The notes beneath the pieces are model-generated. The model saw only the letters and a program-made list of their open reading frames with translations, searched no databases and was not told the DNA's origin. Positions 35,437 through 43,803 of a stretch of DNA of 64,000 nucleotides are shown here, one piece after another. This DNA is from Aeromonas sobria (GTDB lineage: Bacteria; Pseudomonadota; Gammaproteobacteria; Enterobacterales; Aeromonadaceae), in the NCBI RefSeq assembly GCF_000820145.1, contig NZ_CDBW01000006.1, positions 124,001 through 188,000 on the forward strand, in the 5' to 3' direction. The stretch's first letter is position 1. Every line of letters begins with the position of its first letter. The position numbers were made by a program, and so were the translations under genes.

Positions 35437-36399
35437 CTAGCGGGTCATCTTCTTGACAAACACCACCACAAACAGTGCCAGTGTAAAGCTGCCGGTAAAG
35501 GCCTCGAAGGCGGCGAAAATCCTGGAGAGGCCGACCGGAGTGAAGTCGCCATAGCCCAGGGTGGTGAAGGTGACCACGCTGTAGTAGAGGCATTCGAGCA
35601 GGAAAATAGCATTTTGCTCGAAGGGCGCATTGGGTTGATAGATGAGGTACTCGCCCTGAAAGTTCAGGCCAAAAAAGAAGTAAAAAATGCTGCAGATAAA
35701 GATAAGCAGCAGAGAGAACAGCACCACCCGCATCGGGGCCTCGCCATAGCCGCAGAACAGGTCAACGATCCAGGAGGTGAAGCGCTGGGCCGACCAGAAC
35801 GGCAGTTGCAGCCGGCGCATGGTGAGCTCCTGCTGGATATAGTTGCCGGACATGGTGAAGATCCCCTGCGCCTCGGAGGCTTTACGCAGATCCCGGTAGG
35901 TCTCTTCCGCCTCCTTGAACCAGACACGCGCCTGTTTGGGGTCCCGCTCACGTCGCCCCTTGCGGTCCTGCATCACCCGTTTGCCGGTTTGCATGTTGTC
36001 GAGTCGGGTGTTGTGCCAGCGGATGCCGAGCAGGTTGACGTCATCGAGGGCGGCGCACTGCAGGTTGGCATCGCTCAGATCTGCTTTCATCAGGCTGCCC
36101 CCTTTCATGCGCAGGCCGTAGAGGTGACCACCCTTCAGGTCGGCGCGATAGAGGTTGCACTGCTCTAGCAGGAAGCCCTGATCGGCATCCTTGCTCACCA
36201 GATTGAGGCCAGCCAGATTGGCCCGTGACAACTGCAGGCCATGGCAGAGACCGCCCGCGCGAACGTACTGTTCTAGCGCCTCGGCGGTGTGAGCTTCCTG
36301 ATGGGGTCTGTGGGGATCATGCCAGTGGCAGAGATCGTGCTCACCGGCTTCTTCACTGCAGTGGCGGCCATCGGCCACCAGATAACGACACATCGCCAT
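35437..36399 (-). CDS. pentapeptide-repeat protein fused to a K+ channel pore
   Basis: 320 residues. The N-terminus has a Cys/His cluster ([12 protein letters not shown], then [10 protein letters not shown]) that may bind metal. About residues 55-125 hold pentapeptide-type repeats ([32 protein letters not shown]). A charged linker leads to a two-helix pore with selectivity filter TTLGYGDF near residue 285, flanked by helices at about 225-250 and 295-315. The Ion_trans_2-type pore makes it a K+ channel with a cytoplasmic repeat domain. Ligand or gating cue unknown. Confidence 0.88.
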   Translation of the reverse strand: MAMCRYLVADGRHCSEEAGEHDLCHWHDPHRPHQEAHTAEALEQYVRAGGLCHGLQLSRANLAGLNLVSKDADQGFLLEQCNLYRADLKGGHLYGLRMKGGSLMKADLSDANLQCAALDDVNLLGIRWHNTRLDNMQTGKRVMQDRKGRRERDPKQARVWFKEAEETYRDLRKASEAQGIFTMSGNYIQQELTMRRLQLPFWSAQRFTSWIVDLFCGYGEAPMRVVLFSLLLIFICSIFYFFFGLNFQGEYLIYQPNAPFEQNAIFLLECLYYSVVTFTTLGYGDFTPVGLSRIFAAFEAFTGSFTLALFVVVFVKKMTR

Positions 36400-36465
36400 C
36401 TTCGTTTCCCTCGTATTGCCGAACTGGTTTCAGCATAGGCGGGGAAAAGAGGGTGTGGTGGCGAC

Positions 36466-38112
36466 TTAGCTGAGCTGGGTAAACTCCTGCCGCAGCTTGC
36501 GAAAACGCTCCTGCTGGGCCGGGTTGAGGGGGATGCCGTCGAGCACGTCCAGGGTCTCTTTGCACTCGGCGCCAAACTCCGGGCTCTTGCGGTTTTTCTG
36601 CATCAGTTGCAGCAACACCTGGATCTTGTTGAGGGCCGCGCCGGTATTGGCTGGGGCGCGGCGCAGGGCTTCGCGGAAATGGCCGAGCGCCTGTTCCAGC
36701 TCACCGGCCTGATAGGCCTTGATCCCCAGCTCGTTGAGCTGTTGATAGCGCTGGCGCCGTTCCAGTACCGTCTTGTCATCCCGGGTCGCCTGAATGCAGG
36801 TAGTGAGCAACCGATCTTCATCCTCCGCCAGCAGGCTCTGCAGGCTTTCGGCATATTCGAACTCGCCGAGTTGATAGAGGGCGAGGATGGTTTCGCCGAG
36901 CAGGGCAGGGGGCATGGTGGCCGGTTCATCGAGCCAGTTCTGGTTGGCGCGATAGAGCATCTTCTTGCCCTTGAGCAGCTCTCCCAGCGCAATTTGTACC
37001 CGCGCCTGACAGATCTGTTCGAACACCGGGTAGTTGAACTCCGACATCATCAGCGAATCGCGGATCCGCGACAGGGCCGAGTTGACCTGTTTTTGCAGGT
37101 TGGCAATGTGATAGCTGTCGTTGCTGTTGAGGGCATAGAGGGTCAGGGTCTGGATATAGGCCCCCAGATAGTGGGGGGTGCGGTGGATGGAGTTGCGCGA
37201 CAAATCGATCAGCGAAAGCAGTACATCTTTAGCCTGGGCGTAGTCGTGGCGCTGCAGGCACACTTCCGCCAGACGGCGGGAAAGTTGTACCGACTGGGGG
37301 GAGATATCCACTGCCCGCCTGAGCTCCTGCTGCGCCTGCTCGTCATTGCCAAGGGCCAGCAGAGATTCCGCCAGCCAGCGGTGAGCTTCCACCATCAGCG
37401 GGGTATTTTTGAGGGTTGCCTGCAGGTGGCTGGCCGCCTCTTCATGGAGCCCCAGAGTGTTGCACGCCTTGCCCAGTGTCAGGCGGGCCCAGCTGTTCTC
37501 CTGCCCGGCCAGCAACTGGCGCATCAAAGAGCGCGCCTCCTGCGCCTGATCCAGCTTGAGGTGGGTATCGGCCTGCACGCAGCGGCAGTAGTTTGCAAAA
37601 CGGGGCACTGCATCGGCCCGCTCGGCGCAGGCGGCGATCAGGGCAGGCAGATTGTTCTCGGCCAGTGCAGTAAACACCGTGGCCAGGGCGTTGTGCCGGG
37701 CGAGGGCGCGTTTGAGGCGAAACGAGAACTGCTCCTGGGAGAAGGGCTTCATCAGGTATTCGTCGGGTTCGGCCTCCAGCGCGCTCAGCACCATGGCGCG
37801 AGAGCTGTCGCCGCTCACCATGATCACCACGCTTTGGGGCGGGATCAGGCTCTTGTCGCGCAGGCTCTCCAGCAGCTGGCGGCCATTTTCGCCTATCCCC
37901 AGATCGTAATCGATGAGATAGATGTCGAAACTGCCCTTCTGGCAGCGGCGTCGCGCATCCTCGGCAGTATTGGAGTAGGTGATGTTGCTGATACCCAGAT
38001 TGATCAGCATCGCCTTCATCATCACCTGAAACGAGCGCTGCTCATTGACCATCAGAATGCGTTGGGGCTTGGCTGGGCTCTTTTTTTCTGGCTCTTGTTC
38101 AGGTGTCTGCAT
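36466..38112 (-). CDS. response regulator with C-terminal TPR-like repeats
   Basis: ATG 38112 gives 548 residues; a longer frame to 38178 lacks any receiver-like sequence and the start is uncertain. Residues about 18-140 are a receiver domain: Asp at about 65-67 in YLIDYDLG, Ser/Thr in IMVSGDS and Lys in YLMKPFS. The rest is helical with TPR-like repeats (SWARLTLGKACNTLGLHEEA, AHRWLAESLLALGNDEQAQ, KAYQAGELEQALGHFREALR). No DNA-binding or enzymatic output domain and no adjacent kinase are seen, so the output is probably protein binding. Confidence 0.85.
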   Translation of the reverse strand: MQTPEQEPEKKSPAKPQRILMVNEQRSFQVMMKAMLINLGISNITYSNTAEDARRRCQKGSFDIYLIDYDLGIGENGRQLLESLRDKSLIPPQSVVIMVSGDSSRAMVLSALEAEPDEYLMKPFSQEQFSFRLKRALARHNALATVFTALAENNLPALIAACAERADAVPRFANYCRCVQADTHLKLDQAQEARSLMRQLLAGQENSWARLTLGKACNTLGLHEEAASHLQATLKNTPLMVEAHRWLAESLLALGNDEQAQQELRRAVDISPQSVQLSRRLAEVCLQRHDYAQAKDVLLSLIDLSRNSIHRTPHYLGAYIQTLTLYALNSNDSYHIANLQKQVNSALSRIRDSLMMSEFNYPVFEQICQARVQIALGELLKGKKMLYRANQNWLDEPATMPPALLGETILALYQLGEFEYAESLQSLLAEDEDRLLTTCIQATRDDKTVLERRQRYQQLNELGIKAYQAGELEQALGHFREALRRAPANTGAALNKIQVLLQLMQKNRKSPEFGAECKETLDVLDGIPLNPAQQERFRKLRQEFTQLS

Positions 38113-38226
38113 CTGTCTGGGTCGAGGCGCTGCGGGCGGATGGGAGAAAGTGTGCCACCAAAGCGCCCGCAGAGGCAATTGGCCAAGTAGCTGATTGCAT
38201 ACGACACCTCATGTTCCGGCGCATCC

Positions 38227-38272
38227 AAAGAGAAGGCCCCGCTGACGGAGCCCTCTGTTCACGGGCTTTTTT
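38227..38272. terminator. overlapping hairpins after apbE
   Basis: On the minus strand GGCTCC / GGGGCC (38252-38235) followed by TTCTCTTT can end apbE transcription. The same region read on the plus strand forms AGCCC / GGGCT (38249-38267) followed by six T, although no plus-strand gene is known upstream. Confidence 0.55.
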
Positions 38273-38287
38273 CTGTCCGCATCTCTA

Positions 38288-39328
38288 TCAGTTTTTCGCC
38301 AAATAGGGGGCGAATTGGGGCGTGTACTCGGCTTTGAATCCCTGTTCGGTCTTGATGATGAGATAGACCGCCAGTTTGTGCTGTTTGGCAAATGCCATCC
38401 CCGCTTCGGGGCCCATCACCATCAGCGCGGTATCGAGGGCGTCGGCCTCCAGCGCGGTCGGGGTGATGACGCTCGCCGAGACCAGCTTGTGGGTGACCGG
38501 CTGGCCGGTGGCGGGGTCGATGATATGGGAGTAGCGCTGGCCATCCATCTCGTAGTAGTTGCGATAGCTGCCCGCGGTGCTGAGCGCCATGCCGTTGGGG
38601 ATGACGATATCGGAAAACGCCCCAGGCTGATCGGAGGGTTCGACGATGGCTACTTTCCACGGCGAGCCCTTGCTGTTGTTGCCCTTGCTGCGCACCGCAC
38701 CGGCCACTTCGATCAGGTAGTTGTGTACCCCCTTGTGCTCGAGCAGGGCGGCAATCTCGTCGGAGGCAGCCCCTTCACCTAGGGTAGAGAGGTCGAGATA
38801 GAGATCCGGGATCGTTTTTTCGAGCAGGAAGTGATCCCCCTGCGGGGTCAGGGTCAGCTTGTCGATGCCCACCTTGTGGCGGGCGGCAGCGATGGCTGCT
38901 TCATCAGGCCGCTTGACCGGGCGTTTGTCGGGGCCAAAGCCCCACAGATTGACCAGTGGCCCCACGGTCACATCCAGCTTGCCGTCGGTCAGCTTACCGG
39001 CATCAATGCCCTGCTGGACGATGATGGCCATGGCGGGTGGGATGGCAAACGGGGTATTGGCGGGCCCCTGATTGAAACGGGAGATGAGCGAGCCCGGATC
39101 GTAGGTGGAGATCTCCTTGTTCATCCGGGCCAGCAGGCTCTCTACGTCGCTTTTGAGGGAGGGCTCCCCGCCGGGGTAGCTATCGCTCAGGGTCACCACA
39201 TAGTAGGTGCCCATGGTTTTGCCCTGAATACGGGTCTGGGCAGGCGGGGTGGGCTGGCAGCCGGCCAGCGCCAACAGCAGGATCAGCAGCAGGCCACGCA
39301 GGGCCGCCACGGGGGGCATCGCAATCAT
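38288..39328 (-). CDS. apbE: FAD:protein FMN transferase (ApbE family lipoprotein)
   Basis: Attaches FMN through a phosphoester bond to Thr/Ser of target flavoproteins such as NqrB, NqrC and RnfG. 346 residues with a lipobox (LALAGC). Family motifs: KTMGTYY, SRFNQGP, VGPLVNLWGFGP, LSTLGEGAASDEI, HIIDPATGQP and ALDTALMVMG. ApbE usually follows nqr or rnf genes; here it stands alone between a response regulator and azurin, with no flavoprotein target nearby. Confidence 0.93.
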   Translation of the reverse strand: MIAMPPVAALRGLLLILLLALAGCQPTPPAQTRIQGKTMGTYYVVTLSDSYPGGEPSLKSDVESLLARMNKEISTYDPGSLISRFNQGPANTPFAIPPAMAIIVQQGIDAGKLTDGKLDVTVGPLVNLWGFGPDKRPVKRPDEAAIAAARHKVGIDKLTLTPQGDHFLLEKTIPDLYLDLSTLGEGAASDEIAALLEHKGVHNYLIEVAGAVRSKGNNSKGSPWKVAIVEPSDQPGAFSDIVIPNGMALSTAGSYRNYYEMDGQRYSHIIDPATGQPVTHKLVSASVITPTALEADALDTALMVMGPEAGMAFAKQHKLAVYLIIKTEQGFKAEYTPQFAPYLAKN

Positions 39329-39663
39329 CCGGCACTCTCATCTGGAGAAGGTTCATATCGGGTTGCCAGCTTAGCCAAGGGGCGCCCGCCGGGCGAGCCC
39401 TGATGGGGGCAATCGGCGGGAAAAGGGCAGAAAAAATTAAACAGTTTTGAACCTGTGGCCGCCGCGGGTCGTATGGTCCACCCGGAGGGGGGAGATCGAC
39501 AAGTGCGGCACCGTCTGGTGACCTGGCCCGCAGCTTTGGCCAAAAGCCATCGCCGATTGAAGACAATTGAGTAAAATGAAGGTCGATTTAGACGGCATCT
39601 TTACGACGTGCGAACCGCATCCGCCAAGTCGTTGCCATCCATTGCCAATCAAAGGAGAAGATG
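39329..39663. other. intergenic region between divergent apbE and azurin genes
   Basis: About 335 bases without a supported gene. A sequence only loosely like an FNR site (TTGAAGACAATTGA) and a -10-like TAAAAT lie about 85-100 bases before azurin; the match is too weak to call an operator. Confidence 0.5.
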
Positions 39664-40104
39664 ATGAAAAAGGCGATTACCCTGCTGTTTCTGAGTACCC
39701 TGGCTGCCCCCGTGCTGGCGGATGAGTGTGCACTGGTCATCGAAGGCAATGATGCCATGCAGTACAACCTCAAAGAGATGAGCGTGCCGGCTACCTGTAA
39801 AGAGGTGACGGTCACCCTGAACCACACTGGCAAGTTGCCGGCTGCTGCCATGGGCCACAACTGGGTGCTGGCTAGCACCGCCGACTATCAGACCGTGGCG
39901 ACCGCGGGGATGAGTGCGGGTGCCGAAAATGGCTATCTGCCCAAGGATGATCCCCGGGTGTTGGCCCACACCAAGCTGATTGGCGGCGGCGAGAGCAGCA
40001 GCGTTACCTTCAAGACCGACGGTCTGGCGGGCAAGGATCTCACCTTCTTCTGCTCCTTCCCCGGCCACTTCGCCATGATGAAGGGCTCCTTCAAGGTCAA
40101 CTAA
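39664..40104 (+). CDS. azu: azurin
   Basis: Periplasmic blue copper electron carrier. ATG 39664 (or 39661) has AGGAG 6 bases upstream and gives 146 residues with signal peptide cleaved at VLA before DECALVIEGND. The type 1 copper ligands are visible: His in MGHNWVL, then Cys, His and Met in FFCSFPGHFAMMKG. The Cys pair of DECALV and PATCKE forms the conserved disulphide. Single gene with its own terminator. It probably donates electrons to a peroxidase or reductase. Confidence 0.96.
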   Translation: MKKAITLLFLSTLAAPVLADECALVIEGNDAMQYNLKEMSVPATCKEVTVTLNHTGKLPAAAMGHNWVLASTADYQTVATAGMSAGAENGYLPKDDPRVLAHTKLIGGGESSSVTFKTDGLAGKDLTFFCSFPGHFAMMKGSFKVN

Positions 40105-40140
40105 GGCGGTTACCGGCATCGAGCCGGTAGCCTTAATAGC

Positions 40141-40165
40141 AAAAGCCGGGATTGCCCGGCTTTTT
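40141..40165. terminator. terminator after azurin
   Basis: AAAAGCCGGG / CCCGGCTTTTT with loop ATTG, flanked by A and T runs, so it works on both strands between azurin and the convergent HutD/Ves gene. Confidence 0.9.
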
Positions 40166-40224
40166 CGTCTCTGTCGCTTGTGTGTGGCGTGGCATGGTAT
40201 GACTGCACACCGACGACTTTCGCG

Positions 40225-40782
40225 CTATTTGGCCTGCAGGGTAAAGAAGGCTATGGCAGTCTTCTTCTGGCATTCGAAGTGAATGCTCTCCTCCCCTGTC
40301 ACCACCAGCGTCTCGTTGATGGCCACCTCTTTGCCCTGCATGGTCAGCTGGCCGCTCAGCAGGTGGCAGAGGTAGGTTTTCTCTGCCTCCAGCGTGAGGG
40401 TCAGCGGGAAGGGGAGGTTCAGCACCCGCACGTTGGCACTGATGCGATCCGGATGGTAAATAAGCCCGAGATCGGTCACCTCTTTTTTCAGCAACTCGCA
40501 GTGGGTCTCCTCATCGCCGCTAAAGTGCGCCGCCTCGAAGGTGGCGTAGGGGTGGCCGTTGAGCACAAAGCCTGCCCCGCTCACCGGCAGCAAAATGCGC
40601 TGATAACCGGGAAAGGGGGAGAAGGGGCCCGCACTCTTTATGGGGGCTGAGCTTAACCGGTAGTCAAAGTCGAGCTTAGCAAGGCTGCTCCCCTTGGGGG
40701 AGATGAGGATCTGGCTGGTGGTACCTTGCTGGTTTTTCCAGGGCATCTTCTGGTGGTCAGACTCTTTAATCAGGGTGATCAC
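40225..40782 (-). CDS. HutD/Ves family protein
   Basis: A 185-residue cupin-like beta protein. GTG 40782 is chosen: GAGG lies 8 bases upstream, and the longer open frame to 40824 would begin inside the terminator of yceH. The start VITLIKESDHQKMPWKNQQG (V read as Met) and the motif SGPFSPFPGYQR-like (here SAGPFSPFPGYQRILLPVSG) characterise HutD/Ves (PF05962). HutD is linked to histidine use and Ves to cold-induced expression; biochemical role unknown. Confidence 0.85.
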   Translation of the reverse strand: MITLIKESDHQKMPWKNQQGTTSQILISPKGSSLAKLDFDYRLSSAPIKSAGPFSPFPGYQRILLPVSGAGFVLNGHPYATFEAAHFSGDEETHCELLKKEVTDLGLIYHPDRISANVRVLNLPFPLTLTLEAEKTYLCHLLSGQLTMQGKEVAINETLVVTGEESIHFECQKKTAIAFFTLQAK

Positions 40783-40800
40783 GGGCACTTCCTCACGATG

Positions 40801-40840
40801 AAAAACGCAGGGAGCCGGGGACATCAGCCCCGGCTCCCTG
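40801..40840 (-). terminator. terminator of yceH
   Basis: Minus-strand 13-bp stem CAGGGAGCCGGGG / CCCCGGCTCCCTG followed by CGTTTTTC, 27 bases after the yceH stop. It overlaps what would be the first codons of a longer HutD/Ves frame. Confidence 0.85.
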
Positions 40841-40866
40841 ATAGAGATTGGCGATGGTAAACGCGA

Positions 40867-41526
40867 TCAGCCCTGACCATCCAGTGCCGCCAGCCGCGCT
40901 TCCATGGCGGCGAGGCGGCTCTTGAGCTCGCTCACCTCCTGCTCCAGCTCGCTCAGTCGATCGGCGGCAGGGGAGGCATAGGCCGCCGCGGGGGCCGCAT
41001 CCATCATCGCCTGAATATCCACTTCGCCGCTAAACAGGTGGGCGTAGCGGGATTCCCGCTTGCCCGGCTCGCGCGGTAGCTTGACCACGAAGGGGCCCTG
41101 TTCAATGAGCTGGGCAAGTGTGGCATCCACCTCGGTGACATCATCGAAGCTGCAGAGGCGGTTGGTGCGCGAACGCAGTTCACCCGGGGTCTGCGGGCCG
41201 CGCAGCAGCAGCTCGCAGACGATGCCGAGTTCCTGGGCACTGAATTTCAGCTCGCCAAATTCGGTGTTGCAGAATCTGTGCTGGTAGCGGGGCACCCGGG
41301 CGTTGAAACCGGCGGTGTTGACCACCAGTCGCTTGCGGATCAGCTCGTCTATGACGGCGCGGATATCGAGTTCGGAGAGCTCCAGCACCGGCTCGCGGTT
41401 GCTCTTCTGGTTGCAGGCGTTCACCAGTGCATTGAGGGAGAGGGGATATTGATCCGGGGTGCAGATCTCTTTTTCAATCAGGCAGCCGATGACACGGGCC
41501 TCCAGCGGGCCAAGTACTAACTCCAT
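40867..41526 (-). CDS. yceH: DUF480 protein YceH
   Basis: A 219-residue cytoplasmic protein starting [20 protein letters not shown], with two winged-helix modules ([20 protein letters not shown] is typical) and a C-terminal coiled coil ([20 protein letters not shown]). The UPF0502 family is conserved in gamma-proteobacteria, but its function is unknown. Apparently a single gene with a strong terminator. Confidence 0.93.
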   Translation of the reverse strand: MELVLGPLEARVIGCLIEKEICTPDQYPLSLNALVNACNQKSNREPVLELSELDIRAVIDELIRKRLVVNTAGFNARVPRYQHRFCNTEFGELKFSAQELGIVCELLLRGPQTPGELRSRTNRLCSFDDVTEVDATLAQLIEQGPFVVKLPREPGKRESRYAHLFSGEVDIQAMMDAAPAAAYASPAADRLSELEQEVSELKSRLAAMEARLAALDGQG

Positions 41527-41664
41527 TTCCTACTCCCTATCACATCGCGATTTCAAGAGCCCCTATCTTAGCCATGGCCCGCGCTACGTCTAGCGTTGCG
41601 CGCCATTTTTGCTAGCTAATCAGGGCGTTGGCGAAAGGCTCGCCAACCACAGTGCCGGTGCTCG

Positions 41665-43803
41665 TCACGGCTGGCCGTGGTAGAAGCGTGCTTTATCGGC
41701 ATACATGGCTTCGTCTGCCACCCTGCTGAGTTCGGTCAACGGGGTCTGGTCGCTGCTGCTCCAGCCGATGGCAAAGCGCAGCGGAAAGCTGTGCTCACCA
41801 TGCTGTACGGTGGTGCTCTGCTGGCTCGCCTCCAGTCGGGCTGCCAACTGCTGACAGGCGAGATGATCTGCCTCCGCCAGCAACACGAACTCATCGCCGC
41901 CGATCCGGAAGATCTGCTCATCTTGACGGCAGAGGGTACGCAGCTGTTGAGCCATATGATTCAACAGGGCATCGCCGGCTTCGTGACCATATTGATCATT
42001 GGTACGCTTGAGGCCGTTGAGATCGAGCATAAAGAGGGCGAGATGGCGCTCGGGATGGCGTGCCAGCACCGCCTGATAGTGCTGAAATGTCTCTTCGAAT
42101 GCTTGCCGGTTGGGCAGCCCGGTGAGGTTGTCGGTGCGAGCGACCCGCGCCAGTTCATCGGTGAAGAGGCGTCCCTCTATGCCCACCGCCAGCTGTTTGA
42201 CAAATAGTCGCAGGATAGCTCTGTCTTCGGTTTCCAGTCCCTCTGCACTGACCATCAGATAGCCGAATCTGACACCGCTCTGACTGCCTGGCAGGGTCAT
42301 GATCTTCCAACGCTCCTGCTGCCACAAACATTCGGAATATTTGGCATCCTCATCCATCAGCTGGGCCAGTTTTTCCTGAAATATTCCGCGCATGGCGATA
42401 TCAACCCCCTGGGTCAGGGCGTAGCACTCTTGCCCGTCTTGGCGGATCACCAGTCCCCAGCTGTGCCCGGGATAGAGCTCGGAGATCTGCAGCAGGGCTG
42501 AGCTGGCCAGCTCGGCGATATCCAAATCCAGCTGCTGGTGCAGGCCAAACTGCAGCCAGGATTGCAGGATATGGCGGCTACGCGCTTCCCGGCTCAGGGC
42601 CAAGCGCAGCGCTGTGGTCTGCGCGGCGACCTCTTGCTCCAGCTCGTCGTTGAATCCGACCAGTCGCTGGTTGAAGGTCTCCTTCTCGCTATTGGCGAGC
42701 TGCAGCTGTTGGTTCTGCTGATAGAGTGCTCGCACCTGAGCCGAGATGGTGTAGGCCATCTCCTGCAGCAGTTGGCGCACCTCGTCATACTCGACAAAGC
42801 GCAGCGGCGCCTGCCGTTGCTGATAGTTGCCCTTGCCATAACTACGTACCAGCTCAGCCAGCGAGCGCAGTGGTCTGGTCAACCAGCGAGTGAGCCAGAC
42901 ACAGCTGATGACCACCAGTAACAACATGACGACGATGCTGCCGGTCAGCAGTTGTTGGGATTTGTTGAGTTCGCTGACCCTGTCGGCGTTATAGCTGTAA
43001 AGGGTGATGGTGGGGGTGAGATCCTTCTCCAGCTGGGGCCAGCTGATGACCAGGGGCTGCGCCATCTGGCTCGGTGCCCGGTCATCCACCGCCTTGTCAC
43101 CATGGTGGATGCCTTGGTAGAGACGAGACGCTCCCTGCGAAATCACCAGATACTCGCTTCCTTTGAGATAGGGCTCCAGCAGGTGGGCCATCTGTCGCCA
43201 GGGGAGGATAGCCATCACGAAGCCAGAGGGTGTCTGCATTACGCCAGCGCGCTGGTGGTTGCGATAGATGGGGGCCACCAGCGCCAGCCCACCGCTGTGC
43301 TCCTGCTCCATGTTGCCGACCAGCACGGGATCATCGACGGGCAGCAGCAGATGCTTGCCCTGTTTGGCCTCGCGGGTCTTGCTCCAGGCCATCAGCTGCG
43401 GCATCAGGTTGCTCGCTTCGAGGTGAGATGCCTGACCATGGATGTACTCCACCACCTGTCCCTGGTCATTGATCAGATAGGCCGAGGTCAGCAGGCTGTT
43501 GGACTTGATGAAGGTGGCCAAAGCCAGCCGGGCATGGCTGGAGAAGAGGAAGTTGTCGAGGGCCTGATGGAGCACCCGATCCTGGCTGAGCTGGTTGATC
43601 TGGGTGCCGGTCAGCTCGCTGCGAAAGCGCGCCTCGCGGGTCATGCTGGTGAGGGCTCGCTCCAGTTGTGACTGTTCGCTCTGGGCGATGATCTGGTGCT
43701 GGCGGATCAGCAGTACCGTGCTGGCCAGCAGGGCGGGTAGCAACGCAACGGTAAACAGGATGATGATGAGGGCTGGGCCCAGACGAAAGGTGCGGCGATT
43801 CAT
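41665..43803 (-). CDS. membrane diguanylate cyclase with periplasmic sensor region
   Basis: 712 residues: helix at about 12-32, periplasmic region about 33-285, second helix about 288-308, HAMP-like segment (LTRWLTRPLRSLAELVRSYG), coiled coil, GAF-like region (about 425-560) and C-terminal GGDEF domain with intact RIGGDEFVLL at about 630. The inhibitory site position reads RQDE rather than RxxD. The ATG overlaps the stop of the preceding binding-protein gene (ATGA), so the two are translationally coupled; the binding protein is probably the periplasmic input. This resembles NspS-MbaA of Vibrio cholerae. Confidence 0.9.
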   Translation of the reverse strand: MNRRTFRLGPALIIILFTVALLPALLASTVLLIRQHQIIAQSEQSQLERALTSMTREARFRSELTGTQINQLSQDRVLHQALDNFLFSSHARLALATFIKSNSLLTSAYLINDQGQVVEYIHGQASHLEASNLMPQLMAWSKTREAKQGKHLLLPVDDPVLVGNMEQEHSGGLALVAPIYRNHQRAGVMQTPSGFVMAILPWRQMAHLLEPYLKGSEYLVISQGASRLYQGIHHGDKAVDDRAPSQMAQPLVISWPQLEKDLTPTITLYSYNADRVSELNKSQQLLTGSIVVMLLLVVISCVWLTRWLTRPLRSLAELVRSYGKGNYQQRQAPLRFVEYDEVRQLLQEMAYTISAQVRALYQQNQQLQLANSEKETFNQRLVGFNDELEQEVAAQTTALRLALSREARSRHILQSWLQFGLHQQLDLDIAELASSALLQISELYPGHSWGLVIRQDGQECYALTQGVDIAMRGIFQEKLAQLMDEDAKYSECLWQQERWKIMTLPGSQSGVRFGYLMVSAEGLETEDRAILRLFVKQLAVGIEGRLFTDELARVARTDNLTGLPNRQAFEETFQHYQAVLARHPERHLALFMLDLNGLKRTNDQYGHEAGDALLNHMAQQLRTLCRQDEQIFRIGGDEFVLLAEADHLACQQLAARLEASQQSTTVQHGEHSFPLRFAIGWSSSDQTPLTELSRVADEAMYADKARFYHGQP

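Noticed and set aside
38200..38272. Plus-strand small RNA ending in a T-run at 38272
   Set aside because: The stem has only five or six pairs with a 9-base loop, the upstream promoter match is poor, and the same bases make a better minus-strand terminator for apbE.
39550..39575. FNR-type site upstream of azurin
   Set aside because: TTGAAGACAATTGA keeps only part of each half-site and the spacing to the -10-like sequence is wrong for class II activation.
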